DNA of 31,467 bases from Pseudomonadota bacterium (GCA_023402175.1 JAEXCN010000085.1:1-31467); one strand, 5' to 3'; positions 15,860 through 23,504 are shown, counted from the first letter of the stretch. The notes: a model not told the origin generated them from the sequence alone. Translations and numbers: made by a program.

Positions 15860-16465
15860 ATGGCACACCGTCTCGCTTCCGCCATTCTCCCCGCGTTCGC
15901 CCTCGCGACGCTCGCGTTCGTGACCGGCGGGTGTGATGCACCCGGCTTCCAGTCGAAGGTGAAGTCGCCGAGCCAGATGGCCCAGCAGCCGACCGGGCAG
16001 GCAACGACGACGTCCGCGTCGCCACACGGCCCGGGCGGGGCGAGCCCGCCCATCGCGCAGATCCCGTCCGTGTTCACGCCGGGCCTCACCGTCTCCGACA
16101 TCATCGCGCAGGCCTGCGGGATCCAGTCGCAAGGCAAGCCAGTCAATCCGAGCTTCGAGTACGACTCGGCGGCGCTGGCAGAAGCCGATCGGCAGATGCT
16201 CGGCGATATCGCGAAGTGCCTCTCCGAAGGCGCGCTCAAGGGCAAATCCGTCGTCCTCATCGGGCGCGCCGACGCCCGCGGCGAGGCCGAGTACAACATG
16301 ACGCTCGGCGAGAGCCGCGCCGATACCGTCCACCGCTACCTCGTCGATCTCGGCGTCGGCAGGGAGCGCATGCGTGCGACCTCGCGCGGCGAGATGGACG
16401 CGATCGGTACCAACGAAGAAGGTTGGGCCAACGACCGTCGCGTCGACATCGAGCTCGCGATGTAG
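15860..16465 (+). CDS. OmpA/Pal-like peptidoglycan-binding lipoprotein
   Basis: The protein has 201 residues. The signal peptide MAHRLASAILPAFALATLAFVTGG ends at C25. A Gln/Pro/Ser linker (26-80) precedes an OmpA_C domain (about 100-200). This contains IGRADARGEAEYNMTLGESRADTVHRYL, then GVGRERMRATSRGE and NDRRVDIEL. These match the family's D-x-x-G, N-x-x-L-x-x-x-R-A and final R-R-V residues, where the Asp and Arg bind diaminopimelate. The Asp at +2 after the lipid Cys is unusual for a Pal-like protein, because in E. coli it keeps lipoproteins in the inner membrane; myxobacterial sorting may differ. No tol genes are in view. The 3-methyladenine glycosylase follows 60 bp downstream. Confidence 0.9.
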   Translation: MAHRLASAILPAFALATLAFVTGGCDAPGFQSKVKSPSQMAQQPTGQATTTSASPHGPGGASPPIAQIPSVFTPGLTVSDIIAQACGIQSQGKPVNPSFEYDSAALAEADRQMLGDIAKCLSEGALKGKSVVLIGRADARGEAEYNMTLGESRADTVHRYLVDLGVGRERMRATSRGEMDAIGTNEEGWANDRRVDIELAM

Positions 16466-16525
16466 CGGGGTCGGAGAGCGCGGCGCGCGCTGCTCGAGCT
16501 TCCGTCGCTCGCTCGGGCCACTAAG

Positions 16526-17224
16526 ATGAGGCGCGTGAACGGCTCGGACATCGTGATCGACGGAGCACAGCCGCTTACGGCGAGCACGGCCCGGCACGCG
16601 TCGGCGCGTGGGTTCGTGCCGCTGCCGCGGGAGTTCTTCGAACGCGACGCGCTCGTCGTCGCGCGGGCGCTCGTCGGGACGCGCCTTGTCGTGCTGCCGT
16701 CACCGGCGGCGCCTGATGAGCTCGTCGTCCCGCGCGTCGCGCGGATCGTCGAGACCGAGGCGTACCGTGGGCCGAAGGATCTCGCATGCCATGCGCGCGT
16801 CGGCGTGACGAAGCGCACGCGGACACTCTACGGGCCGCCCGGACACGCGTACGTCTTCCTCATCTACGGCATGTACGACTGCTTCAACGTCGTCTCGTTC
16901 GCCGAAGGGAAGGGGCACGCCGTCCTCGTCCGGGCCGTCGAGCCGGTGGCGGGGATCTCGGAACGCGCGAGCACGGCCGGGCCTGGACGGCTCACTCGAG
17001 CGCTCGAGATCACGCGCAAGGACGACGCCATCGATCTCGTGAGCGGGCAACGCATCTTCGTCGCCGAGCGGGAACGGCGTCCGCGGATCGGAGTCAGCCC
17101 GCGTGTCGGCGTCGCTTATGCAGGCGAGTGGGCCGATCGACCGTGGCGCTTCTTCGACAAGGACAGCGCTCACGTCTCGCGTCCGCCGGCGAAAGCGATC
17201 GGTCGCCCCGCGGCGGATCGCTGA
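16526..17224 (+). CDS. 3-methyladenine DNA glycosylase (AAG/MPG family)
   Basis: The protein has 232 residues, close to the 190-230 usual for bacterial members. It removes alkylated or deaminated purines (3-methyladenine, 7-methylguanine, hypoxanthine) to start base excision repair. Family motifs appear in order: LPREFFERDALVVARALVGTRLV, the catalytic RIVETEAYRGPKDLACHA with the Glu that activates water, TLYGPPGHAYVFLIYGMYDCFNVV with the intercalating Tyr/His region, AVLVRAVEP, and a GPGRLTRALEI segment near the C-terminus. The first 30 residues are an unconserved extension, so translation may begin later, but no better in-frame ATG or GTG with a ribosome binding site is visible. It converges with the SnoaL-like gene, leaving only 8 bp between stops. 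Confidence 0.93.
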   Translation: MRRVNGSDIVIDGAQPLTASTARHASARGFVPLPREFFERDALVVARALVGTRLVVLPSPAAPDELVVPRVARIVETEAYRGPKDLACHARVGVTKRTRTLYGPPGHAYVFLIYGMYDCFNVVSFAEGKGHAVLVRAVEPVAGISERASTAGPGRLTRALEITRKDDAIDLVSGQRIFVAERERRPRIGVSPRVGVAYAGEWADRPWRFFDKDSAHVSRPPAKAIGRPAADR

Positions 17225-17232
17225 AGCGGGGA

Positions 17233-17796
17233 TCAGGGAAGGCGCGTGCCGGCATCGCCGGCGGGCGTCGCCTCGATGAGCGCCTTCACGTCCTTGAAAC
17301 GCTCGTTCGGGATCGGGACGGATAGATTGTACTGTGCAATCTTCCAGACGGCGTGATCGTCGCGAACGAGGACGCCGCTGCCGCGCGCCGGACCGAGGTT
17401 CGGCGTGTCGAGGTCCTCGTCGAACCACGCCGTGTCGCCGGCGAACGTGATCTCGCGACGGGTCGCGCGGAAGCTCCACGCCTTGCCTTTCGCGAAGTGT
17501 GGATGCGCGTAGGCGCGAAAGTCGGGGACGGTCCAGCGCTCCTTGCCATCGGTTCCGAGGAAGACGCCGTACGGAGCGAAGTGAGCGAAGTAGCGCTCCT
17601 CGTCGGCCTTCGCGGCAGCGTCGTGCCAGTCGTCGAGCACGCGTGCGACCTCGTTGTCCGTAGTCGCAGTCCTCGCGACGGGAACGGTCGCGCATCGTTC
17701 GTCCGCTTGCGCATGCGCACCGGGCGCCGGTGATCGCGCGCAGCCGACTGCGAGGACGAGAGCTGCGACCCGTGATGACAGCGCCAGCCGCGTCAT
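17233..17796 (-). CDS. SnoaL/NTF2-like lipoprotein
   Basis: The protein has 187 residues; AGGAG lies about 7 nt before the ATG at 17796. The signal peptide MTRLALSSRVAALVLAVG|C gives a lipid-anchored product. The rest is a single SnoaL_3/DUF4440-type cone-shaped fold (about 47-170): VARVLDDWHDAAAKADEERYFAHFAPYGVFLGTDGKE, AYAHPHFAKGKAWSFRATRREITFAGDTAWFDEDLD, and VLVRDDHAVWKIAQYNLSVPIPNE. The WKI/AQYNLS ending is characteristic of the group. Most NTF2-like proteins bind small molecules or lack activity, and nothing here points to a substrate. It is transcribed alone, divergently from a Cys-rich lipoprotein gene. Confidence 0.88.
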   Translation of the reverse strand: MTRLALSSRVAALVLAVGCARSPAPGAHAQADERCATVPVARTATTDNEVARVLDDWHDAAAKADEERYFAHFAPYGVFLGTDGKERWTVPDFRAYAHPHFAKGKAWSFRATRREITFAGDTAWFDEDLDTPNLGPARGSGVLVRDDHAVWKIAQYNLSVPIPNERFKDVKALIEATPAGDAGTRLP

Positions 17797-17845
17797 GGGC
17801 GTCTCCTACCACGTGCGCGAGCCGGACGCGCTGGAGGTCACGTCA

Positions 17846-17873
17846 TTGCTGCGATGAGGCAGTGCGATACACT
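17846..17873 (+). promoter_or_regulatory. candidate promoter giving a leaderless mRNA (gene at 17880)
   Basis: TTGCTG (17846-17851), a 16-bp spacer and TACACT (17868-17873) resemble a housekeeping promoter. The -10 box ends 6 nt before the ATG at 17880, so transcription would begin at or beside the start codon. Confidence 0.5.
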
Positions 17874-17879
17874 CGAGGT

Positions 17880-18845
17880 ATGCGCAACGCTTTCCTTGTT
17901 CTTGGTGCAATGACCGCCTTCGTTGCTTGTCTCGAAAGCGCCGATCCCATCGACCCCGGCGGCGGCTCCGATGCCGGCGCCGACACGTCGAACGTCTCGG
18001 ACGGCGCTCCACCCGACTCGTCGGCCTGTTCGACCGTGCCGTCAGCGGCCTGTCAGGCGTACGCGCAGGCGTATGTCGACCTCTACACCCGGTGCGGCTT
18101 CGCGATCCCGCCGCGGACGAACCCGTACAGTAACCCGCCCGTCGCGGCGGACTTCGAAACCTGGAAAGCTGGGCTCGCGATCGACTGCGCGCGTGACGAC
18201 AACCGTCCGGATGCTCTCCCGATGACGCCGAGCTGCGCAGTCGATCTCGCGGCGCTCGACTGCGACGCGGTCGAGGAACTTCCGGACGTCGCGTCGTGCG
18301 CCCGGAAGGGAGTGCGGACGGACGGGGCCCTTTGTGATGCGGCCGCGCAGTGTGAATCCGGCACGTGCCTAGCCGTCGGCCCGATTTACGGCACGCAGGT
18401 GCAAAGATGCCTGACCTGCGGCGGTGAAGGCTCCTCGTGCGGAGAAGCGCATGGTCAGTACCAGGGGTGCTGTCTCGCCGGCCTCGGATGCACCACCCCC
18501 GGCGGGATGACCTTGGTGTGCGCGAAGCTTCCACCGCGTCCGCCGCCGATCCAGCTCGGCGAGGAATGCACGCGGAACGACGACGCGTGCGATCTCCGGA
18601 AGAACCTCCAGTGCGCCGCGACCGGCGGTGGACCCGCCGTCTGCGCGGAGAGGCCCATGCTTGCCGAGGGGGAGGCGTGCGAGCCGGGCCGCAGGTGTGC
18701 CGTAGGGCTTCATTGCGCCGAGGGAACGTGCGTCCGCAATCTGGCGGAAGGCGCGCCGTGCACGGCCGACGGCGAGTGCACGTGGCCGGCTCAGTGCACC
18801 GTCACCCCAGATGGTCAGCAGTGTCTGACACGCGTCTGTCCGTGA
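17880..18845 (+). CDS. Cys-rich (Dickkopf-like knot) lipoprotein
   Basis: The protein has 321 residues. The signal peptide MRNAFLVLGAMTAFVA|C is followed by a GGGSDAGADTSNVSDGAPPD linker. An all-helical-looking segment (about 50-150) has paired cysteines (AYAQAYVDLYTRCGF, SCAVDLAALDCDAV). The rest is a string of Cys-rich modules with spacings such as GALCDAAAQCESGTCL, CLTCGGEGSSCGEA, GEACEPGRRCAVGLHCAEGTCV and GAPCTADGECTWPAQC. These resemble the Dickkopf/EB-type modules seen in many myxobacterial surface proteins and imply many disulfides. No function is known. It has no strong ribosome binding site and may be translated from a leaderless message. Confidence 0.85.
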   Translation: MRNAFLVLGAMTAFVACLESADPIDPGGGSDAGADTSNVSDGAPPDSSACSTVPSAACQAYAQAYVDLYTRCGFAIPPRTNPYSNPPVAADFETWKAGLAIDCARDDNRPDALPMTPSCAVDLAALDCDAVEELPDVASCARKGVRTDGALCDAAAQCESGTCLAVGPIYGTQVQRCLTCGGEGSSCGEAHGQYQGCCLAGLGCTTPGGMTLVCAKLPPRPPPIQLGEECTRNDDACDLRKNLQCAATGGGPAVCAERPMLAEGEACEPGRRCAVGLHCAEGTCVRNLAEGAPCTADGECTWPAQCTVTPDGQQCLTRVCP

Positions 18846-18892
18846 TGGCGCGGCGATCGCGACGACGCCGAACCTGACGCCCCGAGCCGTGC

Positions 18893-19405
18893 TCAGGGCG
18901 CCTGCCACACGACGGCGCGTGCGATGATCGACGGGCTCGCAGGCTCGACGACGAGGCGAAGCGTCTCGCCTTTCCGCGCGCACGCGGGCCCTCGCGGGGG
19001 AACGAGGCCGGACGTCCCCGAGAGCTCGGCGCCGCGCGTCGCGTGCGCGTCGTCCTCGAACCATGCACGCACGGGCGCGCTCGCGGCGACGACCGCTCGA
19101 AAACACGTGTCCGTCGTGCGCACTTCGAGCACGCTCGGCTTCGTTGCGTCGCCGACGCGGAGCGCCTCGCGCATGAGCGGCATCTCCGAAGGTCCGCGGG
19201 CCGCGAGCGCGTCGAGGCTGGGAACGTCCTCGTCGGGAGTGACGAGGGCATCGGTCCCTGCATCCGGCGGCGCCGGCAATGAGGCGTTTGCCCGCGGCGC
19301 CGGCTGCTGCGGTCCGGATCGGGCGCCTGCACACGCTGCCATCGCGGAAGCCATCGCGACGAGCGCGATCGGCTTCCGAAGACGAGCGGTGCTCTTCGAG
19401 GTCAC
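18893..19405 (-). CDS. hypothetical lipoprotein coupled to bactofilin
   Basis: The protein has 170 residues. The GTG start at 19405 overlaps the bactofilin TGA as GTGA. The n-region MTSKSTARLRKPIALV and core end ASAMAA|C, a fair lipobox. A Pro/Ala/Asp linker (about 25-65) leads to a small domain (70-170) with LRVGDATKPSVLEVRTTDTCFRAVVAASAPVRAWFEDD. This reads as a beta-sandwich and may be disulfide-bonded (two cysteines). I recognise no family. The overlap with bactofilin suggests the two act together at the envelope, but this is inference from gene order. It converges with the Cys-rich lipoprotein gene, 47 bp away. Confidence 0.75.
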   Translation of the reverse strand: MTSKSTARLRKPIALVAMASAMAACAGARSGPQQPAPRANASLPAPPDAGTDALVTPDEDVPSLDALAARGPSEMPLMREALRVGDATKPSVLEVRTTDTCFRAVVAASAPVRAWFEDDAHATRGAELSGTSGLVPPRGPACARKGETLRLVVEPASPSIIARAVVWQAP

Positions 19406-19806
19406 GCGCGCGCGGCGGCGGCAGTCTCACGCGCCGGACGCGCATCGGTGGCCGGCTTCGACTCTTCGACGGGATCCATCCGGCACGACCCCTGGAACTC
19501 GACACCGCGCTCGAGGAACACCGAAGGCGAGTGGATGTTGCCGATGAGCTTTCCAGGTGCGTGGATCTCGATGGCCTGGCTCGCGCGCACGTTGCCGTGG
19601 ACCGCGCCGCCGCGGACGATCACCGTCGCGACGTCGATCTCCGCGTGGACCTCGGCTCCGTCGCCGATGATGAGCGTGTCGTCGCTCTTGATCTCCCCCT
19701 TGAACACACCGTCGATGCGAACGCGTCCCTCGAAGTAGAGCTTGCCTTCGAAGCGAGTGCCGCGACCGAGGAGTGCCGTGATTTCCGTGGCGGGGAGGGC
19801 GTCCAT
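19402..19806 (-). CDS. bactofilin
   Basis: The protein has 134 residues, the usual size. Bactofilins polymerise without nucleotide into filaments that position cell-wall enzymes or chromosome segregation factors. The bactofilin domain (about 10-110) is a right-handed beta-helix of short repeats: GRGTRFEGKLYFEGRVRIDGVFKGEIKSDDTLIIG, then AEVHAEIDVATVIVRGGAVHGNVRAS, then IEIHAPGKLIGNIHSPSVFLERGVEFQGSC. The spaced Gly and hydrophobic residues are characteristic. A short disordered tail (EESKPATDARPARETAAAARA) follows. The ATG at 19806 has GGAG 7 nt upstream. Its stop overlaps the downstream lipoprotein start. It is divergent from the peroxiredoxin gene. Confidence 0.93.
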   Translation of the reverse strand: MDALPATEITALLGRGTRFEGKLYFEGRVRIDGVFKGEIKSDDTLIIGDGAEVHAEIDVATVIVRGGAVHGNVRASQAIEIHAPGKLIGNIHSPSVFLERGVEFQGSCRMDPVEESKPATDARPARETAAAARA

Positions 19807-19875
19807 GCTGGGACTCCGGGTAGCAGTGCAGGGGTGTCTTGGCAACGGGATCGTTCTGGATAAGGGTGCTGGCCC

Positions 19876-20355
19876 ATGATCGACATCGGAACCGAGGCGC
19901 CCGACTTCGAGCTTCCCTCGAACGAGCTGACTCCCGAGGGCAAGCCTGGCAAGAAGATCAAGCTGAGTGACTTCCGCGGGAAGAAACACGTCGTCCTCGC
20001 GTTCTACCCACTCGACTTCAGCCCCACGTGCTCGAACGAGCATGGCTGTCTCCGCGACGACCTCTCGAAGCTCGAAGCGGCGAACGCGCAGGTGCTCGGC
20101 ATCAGCGTCGACAGCGCGTGGACGCACCAGGCGTTCGCGAAGGCGATGGGGATCGCCTACCCGTTGCTCGCCGACTTCCATCCGAAGGGAAGCGTTGCGC
20201 AGAAGTACGGCCTCTACGAAGCGGAGAGAGGCTTCACGTCGCGCGCGACCGTCATCGTCGACGAGAGCGGCAACGTCGCGTGGGCGCAGAACCACGGGCT
20301 CGGCAACGCCCGCGACGACAACGCCATCCTCGACGCGTTGAAGAAGCTCGGCTGA
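19876..20355 (+). CDS. thiol peroxidase of the peroxiredoxin family (AhpE/Bcp-like)
   Basis: The protein has 159 residues and is cytoplasmic. It reduces hydrogen peroxide and organic or lipid hydroperoxides with an active-site Cys. The thioredoxin fold begins MIDIGTEAPDFELP. The peroxidatic motif is FYPLDFSPTCSNEHGCLRDD, in which Pro50, Thr51 and Cys52 match the universal P-x-x-x-T/S-x-x-C environment. Cys58, six residues later, could be the resolving Cys, as in atypical 2-Cys enzymes. GISVDSAWTHQAFAKAMGIAYPLLADF and VIVDESGNVAWAQNHGLGNARDDNAILDALKKL complete the fold. It is divergent from bactofilin, 69 bp apart. No oxidant-responsive regulator is adjacent. Confidence 0.92.
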   Translation: MIDIGTEAPDFELPSNELTPEGKPGKKIKLSDFRGKKHVVLAFYPLDFSPTCSNEHGCLRDDLSKLEAANAQVLGISVDSAWTHQAFAKAMGIAYPLLADFHPKGSVAQKYGLYEAERGFTSRATVIVDESGNVAWAQNHGLGNARDDNAILDALKKLG

Positions 20356-20427
20356 CGCACGCTCGGGCCCGCTCGAGCACACGCTTATCGAAGTGATCTC
20401 CGAACGGCGGAGCTGGTGGGCCGCCGT

Positions 20428-20457
20428 TTGTCGCGCGTTCGGGCCGCATGCCATACT
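20428..20457 (+). promoter_or_regulatory. candidate promoter giving a leaderless mRNA (gene at 20464)
   Basis: TTGTCG (20428-20433), an 18-bp spacer and CATACT (20452-20457) form a plausible housekeeping promoter. The -10 box ends 6 nt before the ATG at 20464, as at 17873, so the transcript would start at the ATG. No Shine-Dalgarno is present. Confidence 0.45.
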
Positions 20458-20463
20458 CCATGC

Positions 20464-21204
20464 ATGTTGCCCCGATCCGTTTTGTCTTCTGCGATCGCGC
20501 TCGGCTTCCTCGTCGTCGGTCTGTCGGCGCACGCGCAGCAGACGCAGCCGATGCCGGAGGGGCAGCCTCCCGCGGGCGAGAGCAGCGGTGGAGGCAGCGG
20601 TCCGGCGGCCGAGGTCCCGGAGAAGAGCGCGCCCGTGACGCCTGCAGCGGGCTACGCGTATTCGGACAAGCCGACGGCGTCGGCGCGCGCGAAGCACTCG
20701 CACTACCGGACGCGCGGTCCGGTCGTGAACATGCCCGGGTTCGAGCAGACGGCCGAGGGCGGATCGCGTCTGTTCGTGCAGCTCTCGCAGAGCGTGCAAG
20801 TCGAAGAGCGCAAGGCGCAGGGCTCGGTGACGTACGTCCTCAAGGGCGCGAGCCCGCGCGTGCACAACAACACGAACGCGCTCGTCACCGTGCACTTCAA
20901 CACGCCGGTGTCGCGCGCGCGGCTCGTTCCGCAAGGTCAGGATCTGCTGTTCGTCATCGATCTCCGGTCGGCGGTCACCCCGACCTGGAAGATGAACGAA
21001 GCCCCGGACAAGAGCGCGACGCTCACGATCGACTTCCCGAAGGGCGACTACCTCCCGGCCACGGGCGAGGCCGCCGCGGCGCCGACGGACGAGCACCCGG
21101 CGCCGCAGCGTGCGGCAAGACCAGCGCGCGGGAAGCGAGCATCTTCGGCGAAGCCGGCGCCGGCGAAGAAGCAGGCTCCTGCGAGCGACGCCCCGAAGCC
21201 CTGA
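20464..21204 (+). CDS. secreted AMIN-like domain protein
   Basis: The protein has 246 residues. A signal peptide ends SAHAQ, followed by a Pro/Gly/Glu-rich low-complexity stretch (about 25-75). The conserved part (about 95-190) reads GGSRLFVQLSQSVQVEERKA, SVTYVLKGASPR, VTVHFNTPVSRARLVPQG and DLLFVIDLRS. This resembles the AMIN beta-domain of periplasmic amidases and secretins, which binds peptidoglycan or envelope partners. That match is by pattern and tentative. The C-terminus is a Lys/Ala/Pro-rich tail. It ends 100 bp before the LptD-like gene on the same strand. It has no Shine-Dalgarno and may be leaderless. Confidence 0.82.
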   Translation: MLPRSVLSSAIALGFLVVGLSAHAQQTQPMPEGQPPAGESSGGGSGPAAEVPEKSAPVTPAAGYAYSDKPTASARAKHSHYRTRGPVVNMPGFEQTAEGGSRLFVQLSQSVQVEERKAQGSVTYVLKGASPRVHNNTNALVTVHFNTPVSRARLVPQGQDLLFVIDLRSAVTPTWKMNEAPDKSATLTIDFPKGDYLPATGEAAAAPTDEHPAPQRAARPARGKRASSAKPAPAKKQAPASDAPKP

Positions 21205-21222
21205 ACGGCCCGAAGCCCTGAA
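21192..21222 (+). repeat. 14-bp direct repeat at the stop codon of the AMIN-like gene
   Basis: CCCGAAGCCCTGAA occurs at 21192-21205 and 21209-21222, offset by 17 bp. The first copy carries the stop codon of the upstream gene. The second is out of frame and noncoding, which looks like a recent short duplication. Confidence 0.7.
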
Positions 21223-21291
21223 ACGAGGGCCTCGTCGAGCAGGTCTCACGGCCGGCACGCTTCGGAAACCGGGCCGCGTTCGATCCTCTAT

Positions 21292-21298
21292 AAGGAGG
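21292..21298 (+). promoter_or_regulatory. strong ribosome binding site of the LptD-like gene
   Basis: AAGGAGG lies 6 nt before the GTG at 21305. This decides that start over the ATG at 21329, which has no comparable site. Confidence 0.8.
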
Positions 21299-21304
21299 TC
21301 TCGA

Positions 21305-23374
21305 GTGCGGCGCTGGCGAAGGACATCGATGCCGAAGCAGACGAGGCGATCTCTGTGCTTCGTGCGCGTCGTCGCCGGTCTCGTCGCGTCGCTCGCGACG
21401 CCGAGCGCGCTCGCACGCGAGACGCCGGGCGTCCACGACGAGCAGGACGGCGACCTCACCGATCTCGAAGAGGAGGCCTTCGGTACGCGCGGCCTCGTCC
21501 GAACACGCGCCGAGACGGTGAGCTTCGACGCGCGCGAGCGGAGCCTCGAGCTCTCCGGCAACGTCCGCGTCGACTCCCCGCCGTTCCATCTCCGGAGCCA
21601 GCGCATCAGGCTGACGCGCACGAAGTACGGGATCGAAGCCGACGGCAAAGGGCGGCTCGCGTTCTGCCCGTGCCTCGGGACGCCCGTCACGATCGAGTTC
21701 GACAAGGCGATCGTCGCGCCTCCGGGCGAGCTGATCCTCAAGAACCCGAAGCTCGAGATCTACGGCGTCCCGGTGATGTACCTGCCGTGGTTCTGGATGC
21801 GCTCCGACGAGAAGGTCGGCCTCTTGCCGCCGGACATTGCGTATCGCGGTCAGGACGGCGTCTTCGTCGGCGGCGGGATCCACCTGCCGTGGAAGGACCG
21901 AGGCACACGCCAGGCGCTCGATCTCCGCGGCGGCGGCTATGTCGACGGCGGCTTCGCCACCGACGTCCGTCTGCGTTCGCCCATCGCGTCGACGAAGATC
22001 CGCTACGACCGTCTGCCTGGCGCGCGGGCGCCGGTGCTGCCCGTGCCCGGCTCCGCCGCGATGAATGCCGACGACGGCCTCCTCGTCGACGCGCGCGGCG
22101 CGACCCACGGTGATGGAACCTCGGTGGCATGGGACGCCGACGTCCTCCGCGGGAGGCGCGGCGTTGCGGCGACGACAGACCTCGACGCAGCCGCGAAGCC
22201 GTGGGACCGCGCGTCCGCGGCGGGCGCCCTTCGCATGGGCCCCGTCATCGCCGAGACCGGCTTTCGTGCGATCACGCGAAGGGGCGGGGACCTCGTGGCG
22301 ATCGATGCGTCGGGCCCGTTCGCAGCGGTCCGGACCTCCGGCGCGATCGGCTCCGGCGTGACGTACGACGCAACGCTCGAAGGCGGTGCGCTCCGCGTGT
22401 CCGGCTCGGCCGCGAGCCTCGCCGCGATCGAGCCGCCGGCGATCACGCCGGACACGGTGAGCTACGGCCGTGCGGAGATCGGCGCGCTCGCGGCGAACAC
22501 CATCGGGCCCGTGGCGGCTTCTTTCTCCGCGCGTGGTGCCGGCAACCTCGCGGCGGAAGGACGGCGCGATGGCGGCGATCGCGCGGGCACCGCAAAACTT
22601 CGGCTCGGCCTCCCGCTCGCACGTGCGTTCGACACGGGCCCGGACGAAGATCCAGCGGAGCGAAACGATCCGCTCGTCCACGTGATCGAGCCGTTCGCGG
22701 AGGCTTCCGTTCTCCATTCGGCGGGCACCGCGATCCTCGGAACGCTGCCCGGTCGCGGGATCGCGGCCATCTCCGGAACGGCCCCGGTCGCCGACGCGGG
22801 CATCCGCTCGGTCCTCGGACGTTGGGCACGACGGGAGTCGCTGGAGCTCACCGCTGCGGGCGGCGCGGCATTCGGGTCGAGCGCGACGGAGTCGGGCGTT
22901 CGGCCTCTCGCGCGCGGCCGCCTCTCGGCGACGTTCTCGGCGATCGGCGGGGAGGTCGACACCGCACACGTCCTCGGTGATGCCGCGTCGACGAGCGGAA
23001 GCGTCGTCGTTGCACGCGTGCGGATCGGGCCGGCCGACGGCGCCCGCGTCCTTGCGAACGTCGCCACGCGCGAAGGCCTCGATCCCGTGCTCGCACGCGC
23101 GCTGAGCGACGCCACGCTGGAATCACCATCTGGGTTCCTCTCGCGTACGGGGACGACCGGCGGGGCCGGTGTCGTCATCCCATGGGCGCGCGCCCTGACG
23201 ACGTCGTTCGGTGCGGATGCGGACGCGACTGCCCGGGAGCTCGTTGCAGCACGCGGCGGGATCGAGCTCCGAGACCGATGCAATTGCGTCACGCTCCGTG
23301 CGAACGGCTCGCACCGGATCGGAAGGAGTGGCGTCGACGTGTGGATCGCCCTCGATTTCGCCGCTGATCGCTGA
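21305..23374 (+). CDS. lptD: LPS-assembly protein of the LptD family
   Basis: The protein has 689 residues, shorter than the roughly 780 of E. coli. LptD forms the outer-membrane barrel through which the LptE plug inserts LPS. An Arg-rich signal peptide (1-38) precedes an OstA/LptA-like beta-jellyroll (about 60-165: AETVSFDARERSLELSGNV, FHLRSQRIRLTRTKYGI). The family signature GVPVMYLPWFWMRSDEKVGLLPPDIAY follows. The rest is a barrel of short, Ala/Gly-rich strands that diverges strongly from proteobacterial LptD. The mature protein has exactly four cysteines, CPC at 121/123 and CNC at 659/661. This copies the E. coli arrangement (N-terminal pair bonded to a barrel pair). No lptE is adjacent, and bacterioferritin follows after 225 bp. 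Confidence 0.82.
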   Translation: MRRWRRTSMPKQTRRSLCFVRVVAGLVASLATPSALARETPGVHDEQDGDLTDLEEEAFGTRGLVRTRAETVSFDARERSLELSGNVRVDSPPFHLRSQRIRLTRTKYGIEADGKGRLAFCPCLGTPVTIEFDKAIVAPPGELILKNPKLEIYGVPVMYLPWFWMRSDEKVGLLPPDIAYRGQDGVFVGGGIHLPWKDRGTRQALDLRGGGYVDGGFATDVRLRSPIASTKIRYDRLPGARAPVLPVPGSAAMNADDGLLVDARGATHGDGTSVAWDADVLRGRRGVAATTDLDAAAKPWDRASAAGALRMGPVIAETGFRAITRRGGDLVAIDASGPFAAVRTSGAIGSGVTYDATLEGGALRVSGSAASLAAIEPPAITPDTVSYGRAEIGALAANTIGPVAASFSARGAGNLAAEGRRDGGDRAGTAKLRLGLPLARAFDTGPDEDPAERNDPLVHVIEPFAEASVLHSAGTAILGTLPGRGIAAISGTAPVADAGIRSVLGRWARRESLELTAAGGAAFGSSATESGVRPLARGRLSATFSAIGGEVDTAHVLGDAASTSGSVVVARVRIGPADGARVLANVATREGLDPVLARALSDATLESPSGFLSRTGTTGGAGVVIPWARALTTSFGADADATARELVAARGGIELRDRCNCVTLRANGSHRIGRSGVDVWIALDFAADR

Positions 23375-23479
23375 CGCCGTCGCCGTCGTGCGGCGATCCG
23401 TCACGTGGCGTCGGACCGTGACGAATGTCCCCGACGTCGATCGTTGCAGGATGCATCGAGCACGGTCGCGGTCCTTGTC

Positions 23480-23504
23480 GAAAGCGATTCTCAGAATCGC
23501 TTTC
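23480..23504. promoter_or_regulatory. 25-bp perfect palindrome upstream of bfr
   Basis: GAAAGCGATTCT (23480-23491) and AGAATCGCTTTC (23493-23504) are exact inverted copies around one base. It is much more AT-rich than its surroundings and lies 96 bp before the bacterioferritin ATG. It could be an operator for an iron regulator, or an RNA hairpin ending the lptD transcript. There is no T-run, which favours the operator reading. Confidence 0.55.

Noticed and set aside
19807..21741. Minus-strand extension of bactofilin to 779 residues
   Set aside because: It runs antisense to the peroxiredoxin, AMIN-like and LptD genes; bactofilins are about this gene's 134 residues.
21329..23374. ATG 21329 as the LptD start
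   Set aside because: AAGGAGG lies 6 nt before the in-frame GTG at 21305, and the longer form has a better charged signal peptide.
23399..23423. CGTCACG/CGTGACG stem-loop as lptD terminator
   Set aside because: The stem is 7 bp with an 11-nt loop and there is no T-run; it could occur by chance.
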